From positions 10,850,001-10,914,000 of the forward strand of contig OX377202.1 in NCBI GenBank assembly GCA_947396885.1: a stretch of 64,000 bases of DNA. The letters are read 5' to 3'. This stretch comes from Heligmosomoides polygyrus polygyrus (lineage: Eukaryota; Nematoda; Chromadorea; Rhabditida; Heligmosomidae). Positions 43,449 to 53,850 of this stretch are shown here, piece by piece (the first letter of the stretch is position 1; the number at the start of each line of letters is the position of its first letter). A program made the translations under genes and the position numbers. The notes beneath the pieces are model-generated. The model was given only the letters and a program-made list of their open reading frames with translations, did no database searches and was not told the DNA's origin.

Positions 43449-43737
43449 GGGCGCATGTAGTGCAGTTGGAGGAGGCGCCGGCTGTCGTGTGCACCCGTTA
43501 CCAGGTTTCTGGTTCGGATTTCCCGCCCAGGTCAACCAAGCCTTCCATCGGGGTCGGTGAATTGGTACCAGACTTGTCTGGGAAGGATAGAGCACTGACT
43601 TGTTCAGCGGCTGGCCACCGCAAGTCATTGGATGGCCAAATACGCATTCAAGTCGCCTCCACGACATCCCGTAGAAGTAGAATGCGTGGCGCATCCCAAA
43701 AGGGATTGAGTAACGCCGTACTTTATTCTTTATCCTT
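43449..43737 (+). repeat. SINE copy, full length with a small deletion
   Basis: The head is intact (GGGCGCATGTAGTGCAGTTGG). About 7 bp are missing in CCATCCCTCCGGGGTCGG (reads CCATCGGGGTCGG). The tail is TTTATTCTTTATCC. Confidence 0.94.
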
Positions 43738-44479
43738 TTTTATGTTATAATTATAGTGAGAATACACTTCCACCGGAATTTAGCTTCGAAAGGGCAGCTG
43801 CGCATTTAGAGAAGCTGTCCTACTTTTCGACATTGGTTTTGCTCCTTTATCTCGAAGACCTACATAGGATGTGGGGGCAGACTTTTTCAAGAAATCGTTG
43901 AAGACGTGCAAGCAGTATGAACAGCCAATCTTGCATGCAATCAGGTTCATCAGTTGAAGGCTCAGAAATTCCTTCATTATGTGCTTTCTAGATTGCTTCG
44001 TCTATGAAAAGTGTTTCAATAAAGGCAGCAGTGGCCGGATAACCTGCTCGTACAGCGGCTTCGTTGATACATTTTTCCCTTCATTCTTTCTTTTGCGTAT
44101 CGTTGATAGTTTCATTTGTAATCTTATAGAGATGTCCCAGAAGATTTTGAAAGAACAATATTTGGTCGTTACACACGAAATGGTCGATTTTGACTGAAAA
44201 CATTGACAGATCACAACTTTGTTTGGAAGCAATTCTATTAATCGAAATAGGGACCACTACAACTACTGCACTTCTTTTAAAAGCTACAATAGCTTAGACT
44301 AGACGTTCCATTTTTGCGAAAGTCAGAACTACGGAATTAATAAAACTAAGAAGCCGTTTTCGACATAATCTTGGTTTAAAAAAATTGTATCCTTCACATA
44401 ACGATCTAAATGCTTGTTGTTGTTGTTGTTGTTTTATCTGACGCCTGTCTTATACAGCGTACGCAAATAAATAAACAAA
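43738..44479. other. Unassigned DNA with a TTG microsatellite
   Basis: A (GTT)n run lies at 44412-44434. Short frames occur on both strands, without domains. Some of it may be the 3' half of the mariner remnant that follows. Confidence 0.4.
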
Positions 44480-45045
44480 TAAAATGCTTGAAAAATTGAT
44501 AATCGGTAAGGAACGGATCTGGTGAACATGCTAGACGTCCAGAGTTTCGTATCCTAATTTCTGGACAACAATTTTGGAAACGAGCGGATGCGCGTTGTCA
44601 TGCGGTAGGATTAGACTTCTTCGATGACCAAAGCCGGTTGTTTTTCAATCAACTTCCGGTGCACCACTTCAATTCTGACACAGCATTTCTCCGCTGTGAT
44701 AGCCAAGAACTTGTAATGCACTATAGCAGCCATTGTCCACCATACGGGATCGATGATCTTCCTTGAATGGAGACTCAGTCTTCTCCTTTGAGTCTTTCAT
44801 CCACAGATCGAAACCTTTCGAGCCAGTGGCGAGTTGTGCGTGCCTTAGCGAAGTCCTTCCCAAACGCAGTGATGTTACGATCTACGGCCGCGGCGTTGTG
44901 GCCACTTCTCCATTCATTTAGGTAGAGCACCCGAATACCACGTTGCTTCACACTGCAAAGACGACGTCAAAAACTCGGCAGGAAGCAACTATGTGACAAA
45001 AACTATAAATGCTTAGAAAGCGGAGATACGGCGCTTTTAGAAACT
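44480..45045 (-). pseudogene. Mariner-type transposase remnant, heavily decayed
   Basis: The minus strand reads LNEWRSGHNAAAVDRNITAF followed by RTTRHWLERFRS near 44830-44930, the typical first HTH, and FLTDYQFFKHF near 44515, resembling the third catalytic region (SPTDYHFFKHL in related elements). The parts between are scrambled by stops and deletions. Its 5' flank is repeated in inverse orientation at 39955-40060. Confidence 0.65.
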
Positions 45046-46904
45046 GTATACAGTGGCTGAAACGGGAACATTGGTAGCCACGAAATATCGACCAGAAATT
45101 GAGCTAGCAAAATCGGCCATTTCATATGCAACGACCCAATACATGCCGCACAGCCGTACATTCTGCAGAGGGTTGAGTAGCAGCGAATTTGTTCCAGCTA
45201 GCTGCTGCAATGCATGGGATAATCAAACTAACTGCGCTCCTGAATTTGTTGACTTCTTCAACCTTCTAAATTTCAACCATCTAATGTTATTCTTGGGAAA
45301 GGATTTGGAAAGCTTTATACGCATTCATGTACTGGCGGGCTTCTTCTCTCTAGATCTTCAGGCATTTGACTGTGTTTGAATGGAAAACCTTCAACCCCTT
45401 TTGTAAAACAAAACACTTGACAAACGTCTTTAAACAAGGACACCAATTTTTGTAGACATGAAACACTGCATGGGGAACATGGTTTGAGTTTCCTGCTAAG
45501 CTTCAGGGTTAAAGGGGAAAAATGTGCAGAATTGAAGAAGCCGCCGAAGTTCTTTAAAAGTACGTAGTGATAACTAAATCACCTATAGCCAAAAAGAAAC
45601 GACTAGAGAGCCTTTGAAGGGGTACACCTTTGTTCTAGCGCGAAATACTGGTGGCGCAGTTCAGCTTTCCTCAGAAAAAATGTTCGTTTTCTTCCCTTGA
45701 AAACAACTGCATCTTTTGAATAAAGATGCACCCATTTCCCTACTTTTAATAGGCGGTCGGTCCCGCATGGGTGAGGAAAAGAAAATCTACATGACTTATC
45801 CTACGATACCGCTCATAACTAGTGTCGCAATTGGTACCTGACTTGTTGATAGCGATTTACCCAGTTGGAGGTGCCGACCAGTTGACTCCTTCTGACGAGT
45901 AGAGCTCGGGAATTAAGTCGGTCCTCTCCAAAGTTGACTCCATTATATTGATCTTTTCCATTGCCAATTCGAATTCGAAAGCTCCGCTTAAAGTAATCAA
46001 GAGCGAAACCAATTTACAGGGTGCTTAAACGGCTTTGACGCACCTTCTTTTTGTTTCAGCTCCAGCTTCCTCTTTCTACCTTTCAAAGTTTTTGCGTGTT
46101 ATTTTTGTTGTGTTTATTGTGTTCAAAAAACAACTCGAGAAAATTTTAAGAAAACGTGATACCGTCGTCGTTACGGCGGCCGTTTCTTGGCTGGTACAAA
46201 AAGAAATGAATACTTCATTAACAAGAGAATTAGTCGCTGTTCGAAACGGTCGGCTGCTTTGCCAAAACAGACAATGTTAACACGATAAATTCAATTCCAA
46301 AATTATCAATCTCTGTCCGACATTAGCAGAGAGATAAAAGCGCGGAGGTGTGGACAGCCTCTTAGACGAGCACAGTTTAAACATGAATCAGCTGGACTAC
46401 TGTTTGTAGGCGAGTTTGGAGAGGTCCCGGCTTCTTCCAACAGAAGTGACCAGTGGCTTAAAACTAACCTCTTCTAAGCACGGGACGAAGTCTACATAGA
46501 GTACTTACGACGCACCGCCGATGAGTTTTCCCATCCTTTTCGCTCCTGTGTTCACAATAAAGGAGCCAATATCGACTACGAGTTATTCTATCGCCTTTGA
46601 AGCGTTATTTTTTTATATTTTGGAAGTGAATATGTTCAATCTTCTAGCACATTGCTATTTCCACAACCGCCATTTACTGCGTCAATACTTTCTACGCACC
46701 CTGTACACTTCCGGAATAGGCGTCTTGTGACCTAAATTATTTTCTATTCTCTAGGACCGATTTCCGATGCAGTCTCTGTCATAATCAAATGTTTTACTTT
46801 AGCATGTCTTGTTTCACACAGTGGAAACAGTGGTAATTCAAAGTATTTTTCATAATTTTCTCTTCTATTCTTGCTGACGATTGCCGATACACGATTGTGC
46901 CGAC
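45046..46904. other. Unassigned DNA with two weak frames
   Basis: A 108-codon plus frame (45053-45379; MAETGTLVATKYRPEIEL...) and an 81-codon plus frame (46035-46280; ...KKQLEKILRKRDTVVVT...) are open, the latter after a TTTGTTTCAG acceptor-like site. Neither has a recognised domain or a matching donor. They may be chance frames or lone exons. Confidence 0.3.
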
Positions 46905-48262
46905 GATTGCAATTCCTGAGTAGAGCGGCTGAGAATTTCTCATAAAACTCCCTAAATGCTCATTCTACAAACTGTTCCCCGCCCTCGATTGATAGGTTCG
47001 GTCCTATATGCATTGTGCGCGGCGCACTCTCATAGGATTCCTGGCATGGCAAAACACTTTACGCCGTGCTTGAGATACTCCGAGAACATGCAAGTCCTGG
47101 AATATAAGCTTTTCCAACAGCAAAAAGGGCACTAGTTAAAAGTTCCGACTCCATCGACAAGACTTCGGTCGGAAAATTTTTTTCGCTGAAACTTCGTCTA
47201 GGGGGGTTATTTGGGGTGCTGATCACGAATCTGACATCCGTTTTTCGTTTTACGCTGGAGTACGGTAGGTTACGGTAGGTACGGGTAACTAAGGCTGCCG
47301 AGGTCATAGTCACCAATTTTGCCCAAACTTCGTCTAGAGGGGTTATTTGAGGTGCTGATCACGAATCTGGCATCCGTTTTTTGTTTTACGCTGGAATACG
47401 GTAGGTTACGGAAGGTACGGGTGACTAAGGTAATGGTTACCGATTTCGCCCAAACTCCGGCGTAAAACGAAAAACGGATGTCAGATTCATGATCGGCACC
47501 CCAAATAACCCCCTAGGCGAAGTTTGGGCAAAATCGATGATTATGACCTCGGCAGCCCTAGTTACCTTTAGCTACCGTAATCTACCGTAATCGGCCGCAA
47601 TTGCAAAAACGGATGTCAGATTCGTGCTCAGCACCCCAAATAATCCCCCTAGACGAAGTTTCAGCGAAATCGGTGACCCTGCCTGGACCACCCATGTTAA
47701 CGGTATGGGTGGTCTCCTACCGAATCGTGAAAAACGGATATCAGATTCGTGATCAGCACTCCAAATAACCCCCCTAGACGAAGTTTCAGCGAAAAAAATT
47801 TTTCGACCGAAGTCTTGTCGGTGGAGTCGGAACTTTTAACTAGTGCCGCAAAAAGTCTTGTTCAATCATCTTTGACCACCCACTGCGAAAATGCGGTGGT
47901 TTGGCGAATTTATATGCATGGCTGTGTAGATCTCGAGGAGACGAATCGAACGGTACCAACCGTTTCTCAAAAAACCTTAAATTAGAGGAATTCTGAGCAT
48001 GCAACGGTTTTTGACGCCTTGCGGCCGACAACTCGTTCGCGGCCGGCCTTCTCAATGGAGCGCAAGTTTTCAATGTTGGCCATTTTTGATCTTTCATATG
48101 AAGTGTATACACCAAATGATAGAGCTCGATCTCCTGAGCTCAAATATACTCTTGGTTTTTCAAATGGATGACTTTTGGCCGAGTTATAGCAAAAAGACGC
48201 AAAAACTGCAAAAGTGCGGTTTTTTCGGCGTCTATTCAAAAGACGCGTCCGGTACTGTATAA
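46905..48262. mobile_element. Compact relative of the foldback element
   Basis: The left part (46917-47030) is one 140-bp module in the orientation of the big element's right arm (CCCTCGATTGATAGGTTCGG, TATATGCATTGTG). The right end (GATAGAGCTCGATCTCCTGAG ... AAAAGACGCGTCCGGTACTG) matches the right terminal segment at 29355-29525, including the GGTACTGTATA tip. The core between is a separate palindrome (47127-47848). There is no coding potential. Confidence 0.7.
47127..47848. repeat. 720-bp palindrome with five copies of a 60-bp module
   Basis: The outer arms of about 120 bp (GGCACTAGTTAAAAGTTCCG..., ...AACTTTTAACTAGTGCC) are almost perfect inverses. The module CGTCTAGGGGGGTTATTTGG with TGATCACGAATCTGACATCC is present twice leftwards (47187, 47328) and three times in inverse orientation (47465, 47603, 47728). 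Between modules are GGTTACGGTAGGTACGGGT-type strings and a short ACCACCCAT/ATGGGTGGT hairpin near 47678-47713. The big foldback element has one diverged module at 27553. Confidence 0.88.
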
Positions 48263-48339
48263 CTGTAATAAATTTTGGTCGCATTTATGCAATAGGACCA
48301 AGTTTTTCAATGCTTTTCTTCCGAGCATCCGTCAATCGT

Positions 48340-48850
48340 ATGATTCGGATAGGCCACTTTTTAAACCCCGGATTTTCGAATGATTAAGATGAGGATAATT
48401 TTCGGTTGGCCGCATTTTCAGATGATTAAGATGAGCGATTTTTTGCATCGGATAACGGATAACCGATTCGGGTAAAATCGAATGATACAGTAGTAATAGA
48501 GGCAGATAATTTGTTCAGTATGTTTCTACATAAAAGGGGTGGGACCAACTCATAAGCAGGAACAAAATGGAGGGTTTAACTTGCGATAGGAGTTCAACAA
48601 GAATCTAATATTCACTCGGTTTCGCACACTGAAAGGTGAGCTTTATCCGATTTTATCCGAACCTTTGGAATTTCGAGCACCCCGGATTTTGGATGGTTCA
48701 GATGAGGATCATTTTCAATTGGCCAGATCTCCGGATGATTCAGATGACGGCAATTTTTGTTTTACCGGATTTTCGGATTATTCAGATAATGCCATTTTTC
48801 GGATTCCGAAACCGGATAAGTCCGACCAGAGATCCGAAAATGTATGACTC
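48340..48850. repeat. Degenerate tandem repeat, about 45-50-bp period
   Basis: Variants of CCGGATTTTCGGATGATT with CAGATGAGGATCATTTTC recur irregularly at about 48368, 48415, 48690, 48730 and 48775. Divergence is high and the edges are unclear. Confidence 0.6.
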
Positions 48851-48859
48851 GGATCCCAT

Positions 48860-49678
48860 GTCTACTTCCACCATTGTCTGTTAGAGCTCGTCAGATGATA
48901 GCTTTGCAAATGCAATGTGGATATACTCATTACGTTTCGCCGATCTATCGGTAGACACGGAGTAATAAAGCCTGATTTATTCTAATCGAAGAGGTACATG
49001 TGTTCGGGTCGAGATTTATCTGTTTTGGTCGACGGACCGATCGCCCACGGGTTCTCAGTCACGTCGCTGATATAACCCAGCCGTTCTGCAACGTTCTCAA
49101 GTCCGGTAATGATTCTGAAAATCAACGGTGATCATCTTGTCATCGAGATTTCAGAGTGAGTTTTCTGGTTGTTTTTCCTTTATTTCCTAAATGCTCTGAA
49201 GATACTTAAGTCTTAGGCTCTTCTTCTGCCTTTCAAAAGCCACCTTTTCGCTGTAGAATGCTCTCCAAGGGCGAATGCTTGTTGTTGGGGGTCAACCGAG
49301 TCGAGTCGAGCCGAACGAACTTGTTCGATCTGACGGCACTTGTTCGCCGATTAGGTTACACTGGCCCGGACGGCGGATCTCTCACCTGCTCTGGTCAGAG
49401 ATCCGCGTCCACCAACACCAGCACCACCCGTCGCTGAACCCGTCGCTCGTCCATCCATCCATCCGCCCGCATGAACATCTCGCCGTTCTCCATTCGCACC
49501 GTTCGCAGGTTCAGTTTTTGCATCGGCGATGTTTCGTCGTCGAACAGACTGCAACTGGCTCCCACTGTTGCGAAAATACTGGCCGATTTTGTATCGCTTT
49601 TGAACTTCAATGGCTCCTTTCAGGGCGCCAAGTGGCTGGGGGGAGGGTCAGGGGTCACCAAGAAGGGCAACCAACCGC
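48860..49678. other. Possible host exon region, strand undecided
   Basis: The segment 49260-49680 is GC-richer and open on both strands. On plus, a frame NISPFSIRTVRRFSFCIGD runs towards a CTCCTTTCAG acceptor-like site at 49620, after which GAKWLGGGSGVTKKGNQPP is open. On minus, FATVGASCSLFDDETSPMQK with LNLRTVRMENGEMF is equally protein-like. One of these may be a real exon, but I cannot decide which. Confidence 0.3.
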
Positions 49679-49762
49679 CTACCGCCCTCTAACGGTGAAA
49701 ATACCGCTGATATGACATTCTTCAGCATCACGTTTGGTGGTATTTTCACCGTTAGAGGGGGT
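49679..49762. repeat. Hairpin with 25-bp arms
   Basis: CCCTCTAACGGTGAAAATAC and GTATTTTCACCGTTAGAGGG are perfect inverses around a ~30-base loop, followed by a G run. It is probably a minimal MITE. The sequence is not repeated elsewhere in the window. Confidence 0.85.
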
Positions 49763-49799
49763 GGGGGGGGGGATAAGCGGTTGATGAATCTGGTCCTTG

Positions 49800-49878
49800 G
49801 CTGTTATAGCGGGAATCGAACCAATAACCTTAATTGAGAACGCACGCGACAGTTGGCGCCACCTCTAACACACAAGCC
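49800..49878 (-). repeat. Probable SINE or tRNA-like head fragment
   Basis: GGGAATCGAACC and AACGCACGCGACAGTTGGCG resemble the B-box and stem part of the common SINE on the minus strand. The rest is absent. Confidence 0.45.
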
Positions 49879-50371
49879 GATTTATTTATTTTGTTATCTA
49901 TTTATTCATTTATTATTCTAAGCATATGATAGTGTACCCAATACCAAGCATTAGAAATAATCGTTAGAAAGCATGGTAATACTAGCGACAAATTACTAAG
50001 CAAGCTGAGTGCTCCAACTGCGAGAAAAAAACTAACCAGGGAAGGGTCTTAGGCGTAGGTCTGAACGGGGGAAATGGATAGTACTGCGAGAATCTCCACC
50101 CTTCATATAGTAGAAAAACATGTTTCGTTTTTGCTGAGTCCTTGAACCACAAGAGCTACGGGCCCTCGAAGGGGGAGGGGTACAGTAGCGCACCGTCAGC
50201 ACGTGCCCGTGGTAAAAAGGACTAGAAAAGTAGGCGAAAAAGCAAGGATTGCAATGTGAATTTTTTTAGAACAGCAAGAAAGTGTTCCGTAAGAGAGTTT
50301 TTTACACATCTCTTTCATGGGAAAGTTTGTGTTTATATTTATAATAGCCAATAATCAATAAACCAGAAAAA
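49879..50371. other. No feature recognised
   Basis: This is AT-rich spacer with a short TTTATT tract near 49880-49915. Confidence 0.4.
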
Positions 50372-50750
50372 CAACAGAGATGTCTATGTTGTTGCAGGAT
50401 GTTTTGTTGCGATCAAAACTCTTGCGCCAGGCCGGACTCGACCCGCGTCTTCAGCTTTCCAGGCAGCAATGCTCGCCTTACACCACCCCCAGCAGTGATA
50501 GGGGATGGGCCGGCGGCTGATATCAGGATGGAATCGGTTAAGCTGACAAACCTCGAGGATGTTACGTGCGGTAGTACAGCGCCGGGTGTGGTGTAAGGCG
50601 AACATCGCTGCCCGGAAAGCAGAAGATGCAGGTTCGAGTCCCGACTGGCGCAAGAGTTTTGATCGCAACAAAACATCCTGTAACAACATGTAGCCTCTCT
50701 ACCAGCCGCTCCAGGCTTAAGCAAATGTGTTAAAACAGAGATGTTTATGA
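50372..50750. repeat. Palindrome with two inverted tRNA-like halves
   Basis: From 50395 to 50680 the two ~95-bp arms are inverses (GGATGTTTTGTTGCGATCAA ... TTGATCGCAACAAAACATCC). The plus-strand right arm looks like a tRNA: 5' GCGCCGG pairs with 3' CTGGCGC, and a T-arm-like GCAGGTTCGAGTCCCGA is present. Pairing in the T and anticodon stems is imperfect and no anticodon can be fixed, so it is not called a tRNA gene. Direct repeats AACAGAGATGTCTATG (50372) and AACAGAGATGTTTATG (50735) flank the structure and could be a long target duplication. Confidence 0.75.
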
Positions 50751-50837
50751 TTGGCCATGAAATGAAGTCTAAAAAAGTCAACTGCAACGACTGCTATTTG
50801 CTTTGTCAAAGAGTAGCCCAGCATTTATTATTATTAT

Positions 50838-51262
50838 AAAAGGATAAAGAATTACAGACGGCGTTACTCAATCCGTTTTGGGATGCGCCATGCATTCTGC
50901 TTCTACGGAATGTCGTGGCGTACTTGGCCACACAATGAATTGCGGTGGCCAGCCGGTGTTTAGATCAGCGCTTTGTCCTTCCCATACAAATGTGGCACTA
51001 ATTCACCAACCCAGGAGAGATGGAAGGCTTGGTTCGCCTGGGCGGAAAATCCGAACGAGAAACCTAGGACCGGATTCATCAACGACTAGCCCGTGGGTAT
51101 AAGGGGTAGAGATACCTACGATGGAGCCCGCGTCTCTATCTCTTACCTTATCTCTTATCCGTATACCCCGCATACCTGCGGGTTTAATTGTTGATGAATT
51201 TGGCCCCTGGTGTCAGGTGCACCCGAGACCAGGCACCTCCTCCGACTGCGCTACCACGTGTC
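50838..51262 (-). repeat. SINE copy, full length, split by a MITE
   Basis: The tail and body (50838-51065) and the head (51209-51262, CTCCTCCGACTGCGCTACC) are separated by a 143-bp MITE at 51066-51208. Continuity of the SINE on both sides shows the MITE arrived later. Confidence 0.9.
51066..51208. repeat. MITE, CCGGATTCATGAACG family, copy 3, inside a SINE
   Basis: The ends AGGACCGGATTCATCAACGA and TGTTGATGAATTTGGCCCC are inverted repeats; inside, CCCGTGGGTATAAGGGG is mirrored by CCCCGCATACCTGCGGG. The length is 143 bp. It is related to copies at 30469 and 34979 by its outer end only. Confidence 0.85.
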
Positions 51263-51468
51263 CTTTCGGATACTTCCGAGAATTTCAAGAAAAGCTACGA
51301 ACAGCTCACTGCCTTGCGATTGATGCTGTGGCGAGTAGCTATCAGCAGGACACGTTAATTTTTTTTTACAAAGGACACTTTTGTGTGGAAGTAACTGAAG
51401 AAAGAAATATCAATTTTCGAAAAAATTGATTCGACTTTTCTTATCTTCAACTTGCAAGTGGTTCTAAG

Positions 51469-51676
51469 TGGTCCAGTATGTTCAGAAGGCTTTTTGCGAG
51501 GCTTATGCAATGAATTGCTGTAGCCAATTGATGATGAAGTCAGCGTTTTATCTTTCACAATCAAATCCATCCCAAACTGGAATGGAAGGTTTGGGTGACC
51601 TGGGCGAAAACCCGAACCGAGAACCTTGCCCTGGAGTGCACGCGACACTAATCCGACTGCGCCACCGCGTGTCCAA
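51469..51676 (-). repeat. SINE copy, old
   Basis: The B-box region (GGGCGAAAACCCGAACC) and head (CGACTGCGCCACCGCG) are diverged and the distal part is missing. It lies head-to-head with the next copy, 35 bp away. Confidence 0.75.
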
Positions 51677-51710
51677 CATACTGGAAGATCTAATTTTCGA
51701 GAGTTTTAGT

Positions 51711-52018
51711 ACGCCATGTAGTGCAGTCGGAAGAGGTGCCGGCTCTCACTTGCACCTGATACCAGGTTCTTGGTTCGGATTGCCCGCCCAGGCCATCCAA
51801 GCTTTTCATCCCTTTGGAGTAGGTGAATTGGTAACGGACTCCTCCGGAAAGGATAAAATGCTGACGTGTTCATCGGATGGCCACCGCAAGTCACTGTATA
51901 GACAACGCATTCAAATCGCCTCCACGACATCCCGTAGAAGCAGAATACGTGGCGGATTCCAGAAGGGATTGAGCAACGTCATCGTTCATCCCTCTATCCT
52001 TTTTAGCACGACTTATCC
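51711..52018 (+). repeat. SINE copy, full length
   Basis: The head AGTGCAGTCGGAAGAGGTG, full middle, and a TTCATCCCTCTATCCTTTTT tail are present. Moderately diverged. Confidence 0.92.
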
Positions 52019-52419
52019 TTAGATTGTGTGAGCTCTAGCGTCGAATGCATAATTCGTTGTGCTATGCAGCACACAGATCGATGGAATAAAAAATATTATT
52101 AAATAATAAAGAAGTGGATGTAGACATGAATGGATGGAGACAAAAGGGCCGAGTAACTATGCTGTCTGTAAGAAGTAGCTTTTTGGGAGAAGACATCCAT
52201 TAGTGAATAGTACTGTAGGATTTTTTTGAACACGATTATTTAACAATTATCATAAGAAAATAAATGTTATCGATTAAAAAATGGAATAGCTTCAAAACCC
52301 CTAGCTGTACGTGCAGCTCCGATCTGACGTTCCCCAAGGGCTTGCACGATGAATAGAATTTCCAACTGAATTTGAAAAAGTCACTCCGATTAAGCTAAAA
52401 GTAGTCTTCATGTTTTCAG
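52019..52419. other. Spacer before the candidate exon
   Basis: AT-rich sequence ending in a TGTTTTCAG acceptor-like site. No frame. Confidence 0.4.
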
Positions 52420-52441
52420 ATGCAGTTCACTCTCGTCCTCG

Positions 52442-52517
52442 ATGGGCAACCTACAGGGACAGTCCAAGCCACAGAAACACCTCGTTCGTCTGAGGAACAG
52501 CAAGCATGAGACGATCG
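52442..52517 (+). CDS. Candidate coding exon, alternative A
   Basis: After the acceptor TGTTTTCAG (52411-52419) one frame reads MGNLQGQSKPQK, then HLVRLRNSKHETI, and stops being relevant at a consensus donor CG|GTAAGC (52517/52518, phase 1). The MGN start is typical of N-myristoylated signalling proteins, but the residue after it (Gly instead of Ser/Thr at position 6) is not ideal. No family is recognised. It overlaps alternative B on the same strand, so at most one is likely the main product. Confidence 0.3.
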
Positions 52518-52784
52518 GTAAGCCGATTTTTCGTTGCCACTCTTAGTGTTCTTCTTTGCCCGCTAATGACGTCGTCGATCGCCAGCAGTGTGCTGGGCAG
52601 TGCGATTCCGAAACCGCTTCCACAGGTGTTGCTTTATCACCGATTCCGAGGGCCAGAGTCGTCGGTGGAGAGAAGAGATAATACTAGCTCGAACGCGAAC
52701 ACTTTCGCGTCGCAGAAGTACCGTCACAACCCAGAGCAGCAGCGGAAAGCATGGCTTATTCCCAGTGAGGCATCACTAGAATAG
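52506..52784 (+). CDS. Candidate small secreted protein, alternative B
   Basis: A 92-residue frame starts MRRSVSRFFVATLSVLLCP and continues LMTSSIASSVLGSAI. Residues 1-31 look like a signal peptide: basic start, hydrophobic core, small residues before a cleavage site. The mature part is basic and polar, with a dibasic VERRD site and no cysteines. An AATAAA signal follows the stop at about 52797. Its ATG overlaps the stop of a 29-codon upstream frame (52420-52509) as ATGA. The start also overlaps the splice donor of alternative A. A neuropeptide-like precursor is possible, but no family was recognised. Confidence 0.4.
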   Translation: MRRSVSRFFVATLSVLLCPLMTSSIASSVLGSAIPKPLPQVLLYHRFRGPESSVERRDNTSSNANTFASQKYRHNPEQQRKAWLIPSEASLE

Positions 52785-52910
52785 GAATCGATGAGGAATA
52801 AAGCGAAAAAGGCCCCGCTCTCTAGAACTTGGCTGGTCTTTCTTTTCATGACTTTGGATCTGTCATGACATACGATGCGACAAAGAAATAAAAAATAAAA
52901 TAAAATAAAA

Positions 52911-53004
52911 TAAAGGACATTCTAAGTCACTCCATTTAGGGATGCGCCACGCATTCTATGTACATCTGATGGATTCGTTGCGGCAATTTGAATTCGTAGT
53001 AGCT
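52911..53004 (-). repeat. SINE fragment, distal end only
   Basis: AAAGGACATTCTAAGTCACT is followed by GGGATGCGCCACGCATTC and GGCAATTTGAATTCG. The remaining ~190 bp are absent, so this is not a normal 5' truncation product alone; the break lies where the sequence turns unrelated. It follows an AATAAAATAAAATAAA microsatellite. Confidence 0.75.
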
Positions 53005-53204
53005 GTCTTTGCTTACGCATCTGACCCTTTCAGGTTAAGTTCTCATTGCAATATGGCTCCAAAGTCTGGAGAAAAATTAACATTTAAAATTAAAAATTAA
53101 AATCTATATTATTATTTAAAGCACGTTTTAGTATTCCACTGTTCTACATTATTTATTTATTTGATTGTTTGTTTGTTTCTGCGCGCCAAGGTGCGCATAA
53201 GCAA

Positions 53205-53500
53205 GCAAAGGATAAAGGATAAAGGACGGCGTTACTCAATCCCTTTTGGGATGCGCCATGCATTCTACTTCTACGGATGTCGTGCAGGCGACTTGAATGC
53301 GTATCTGACCATACAATGACTTGCGGTGGCCAGCCGATGAAAAAGTCAGCGCTCTGTCATTCCCAGACTTGTCTGGTAGCAATTCACCGACCCCGGAGGG
53401 ATGGAAGGCTTGGTTGGCCTGGGCGGGAAATCCGAACCAGGAACCTGGTAACCTGGCACGCGACCGTCGGCGCCTTCTTCGACTGCGCTACACGCGCCCC
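53205..53500 (-). repeat. SINE copy, full length
   Basis: The tail GGATAAAGGATAAAGGACGG is a perfect example of the family's end. The head is complete. An insertion of AACC follows CCTGGT. Confidence 0.95.
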
Positions 53501-53850
53501 TGTATAAGCAAGTCCAGGATGAAAAACCCACAATTAACAAACATAAAGAGGAAAATTTAACAAAAAACAGACCTAAGAATAAAAACTGTGTATTTATTAT
53601 AGGTTATTGTTAGAAAATTCTTTTATTTATTCCTTCCTTTAGTTATCTTTTATAGAAAGTTGTTAAATTTTTGTGGTTTTCCAGCTGTTTTTCAGTACCG
53701 AGTCTGTTTTTTAGACATACCTGGCGATTTGTAGAAGGCTATGAGCACCATTAAATGCAATAAATAGATGGATAAATAAATAAACTATCACAAATTAGAA
53801 ATTATTTCCAAAATTGCCTGTTTCTTTTTTGAGCTTTTCATCTAGCTTAC
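53501..53850. other. Spacer between SINEs
   Basis: AT-rich, with no frame or repeat partner. Confidence 0.4.

Noticed and set aside
49275..49715. 146-codon plus frame as a gene.
   Set aside because: Other frames on both strands are equally open and protein-like here; kept only as an undecided region.
50600..50665. Functional tRNA gene.
   Set aside because: The acceptor stem pairs, but the T and anticodon stems are imperfect and the sequence is half of a palindrome; no anticodon could be fixed.
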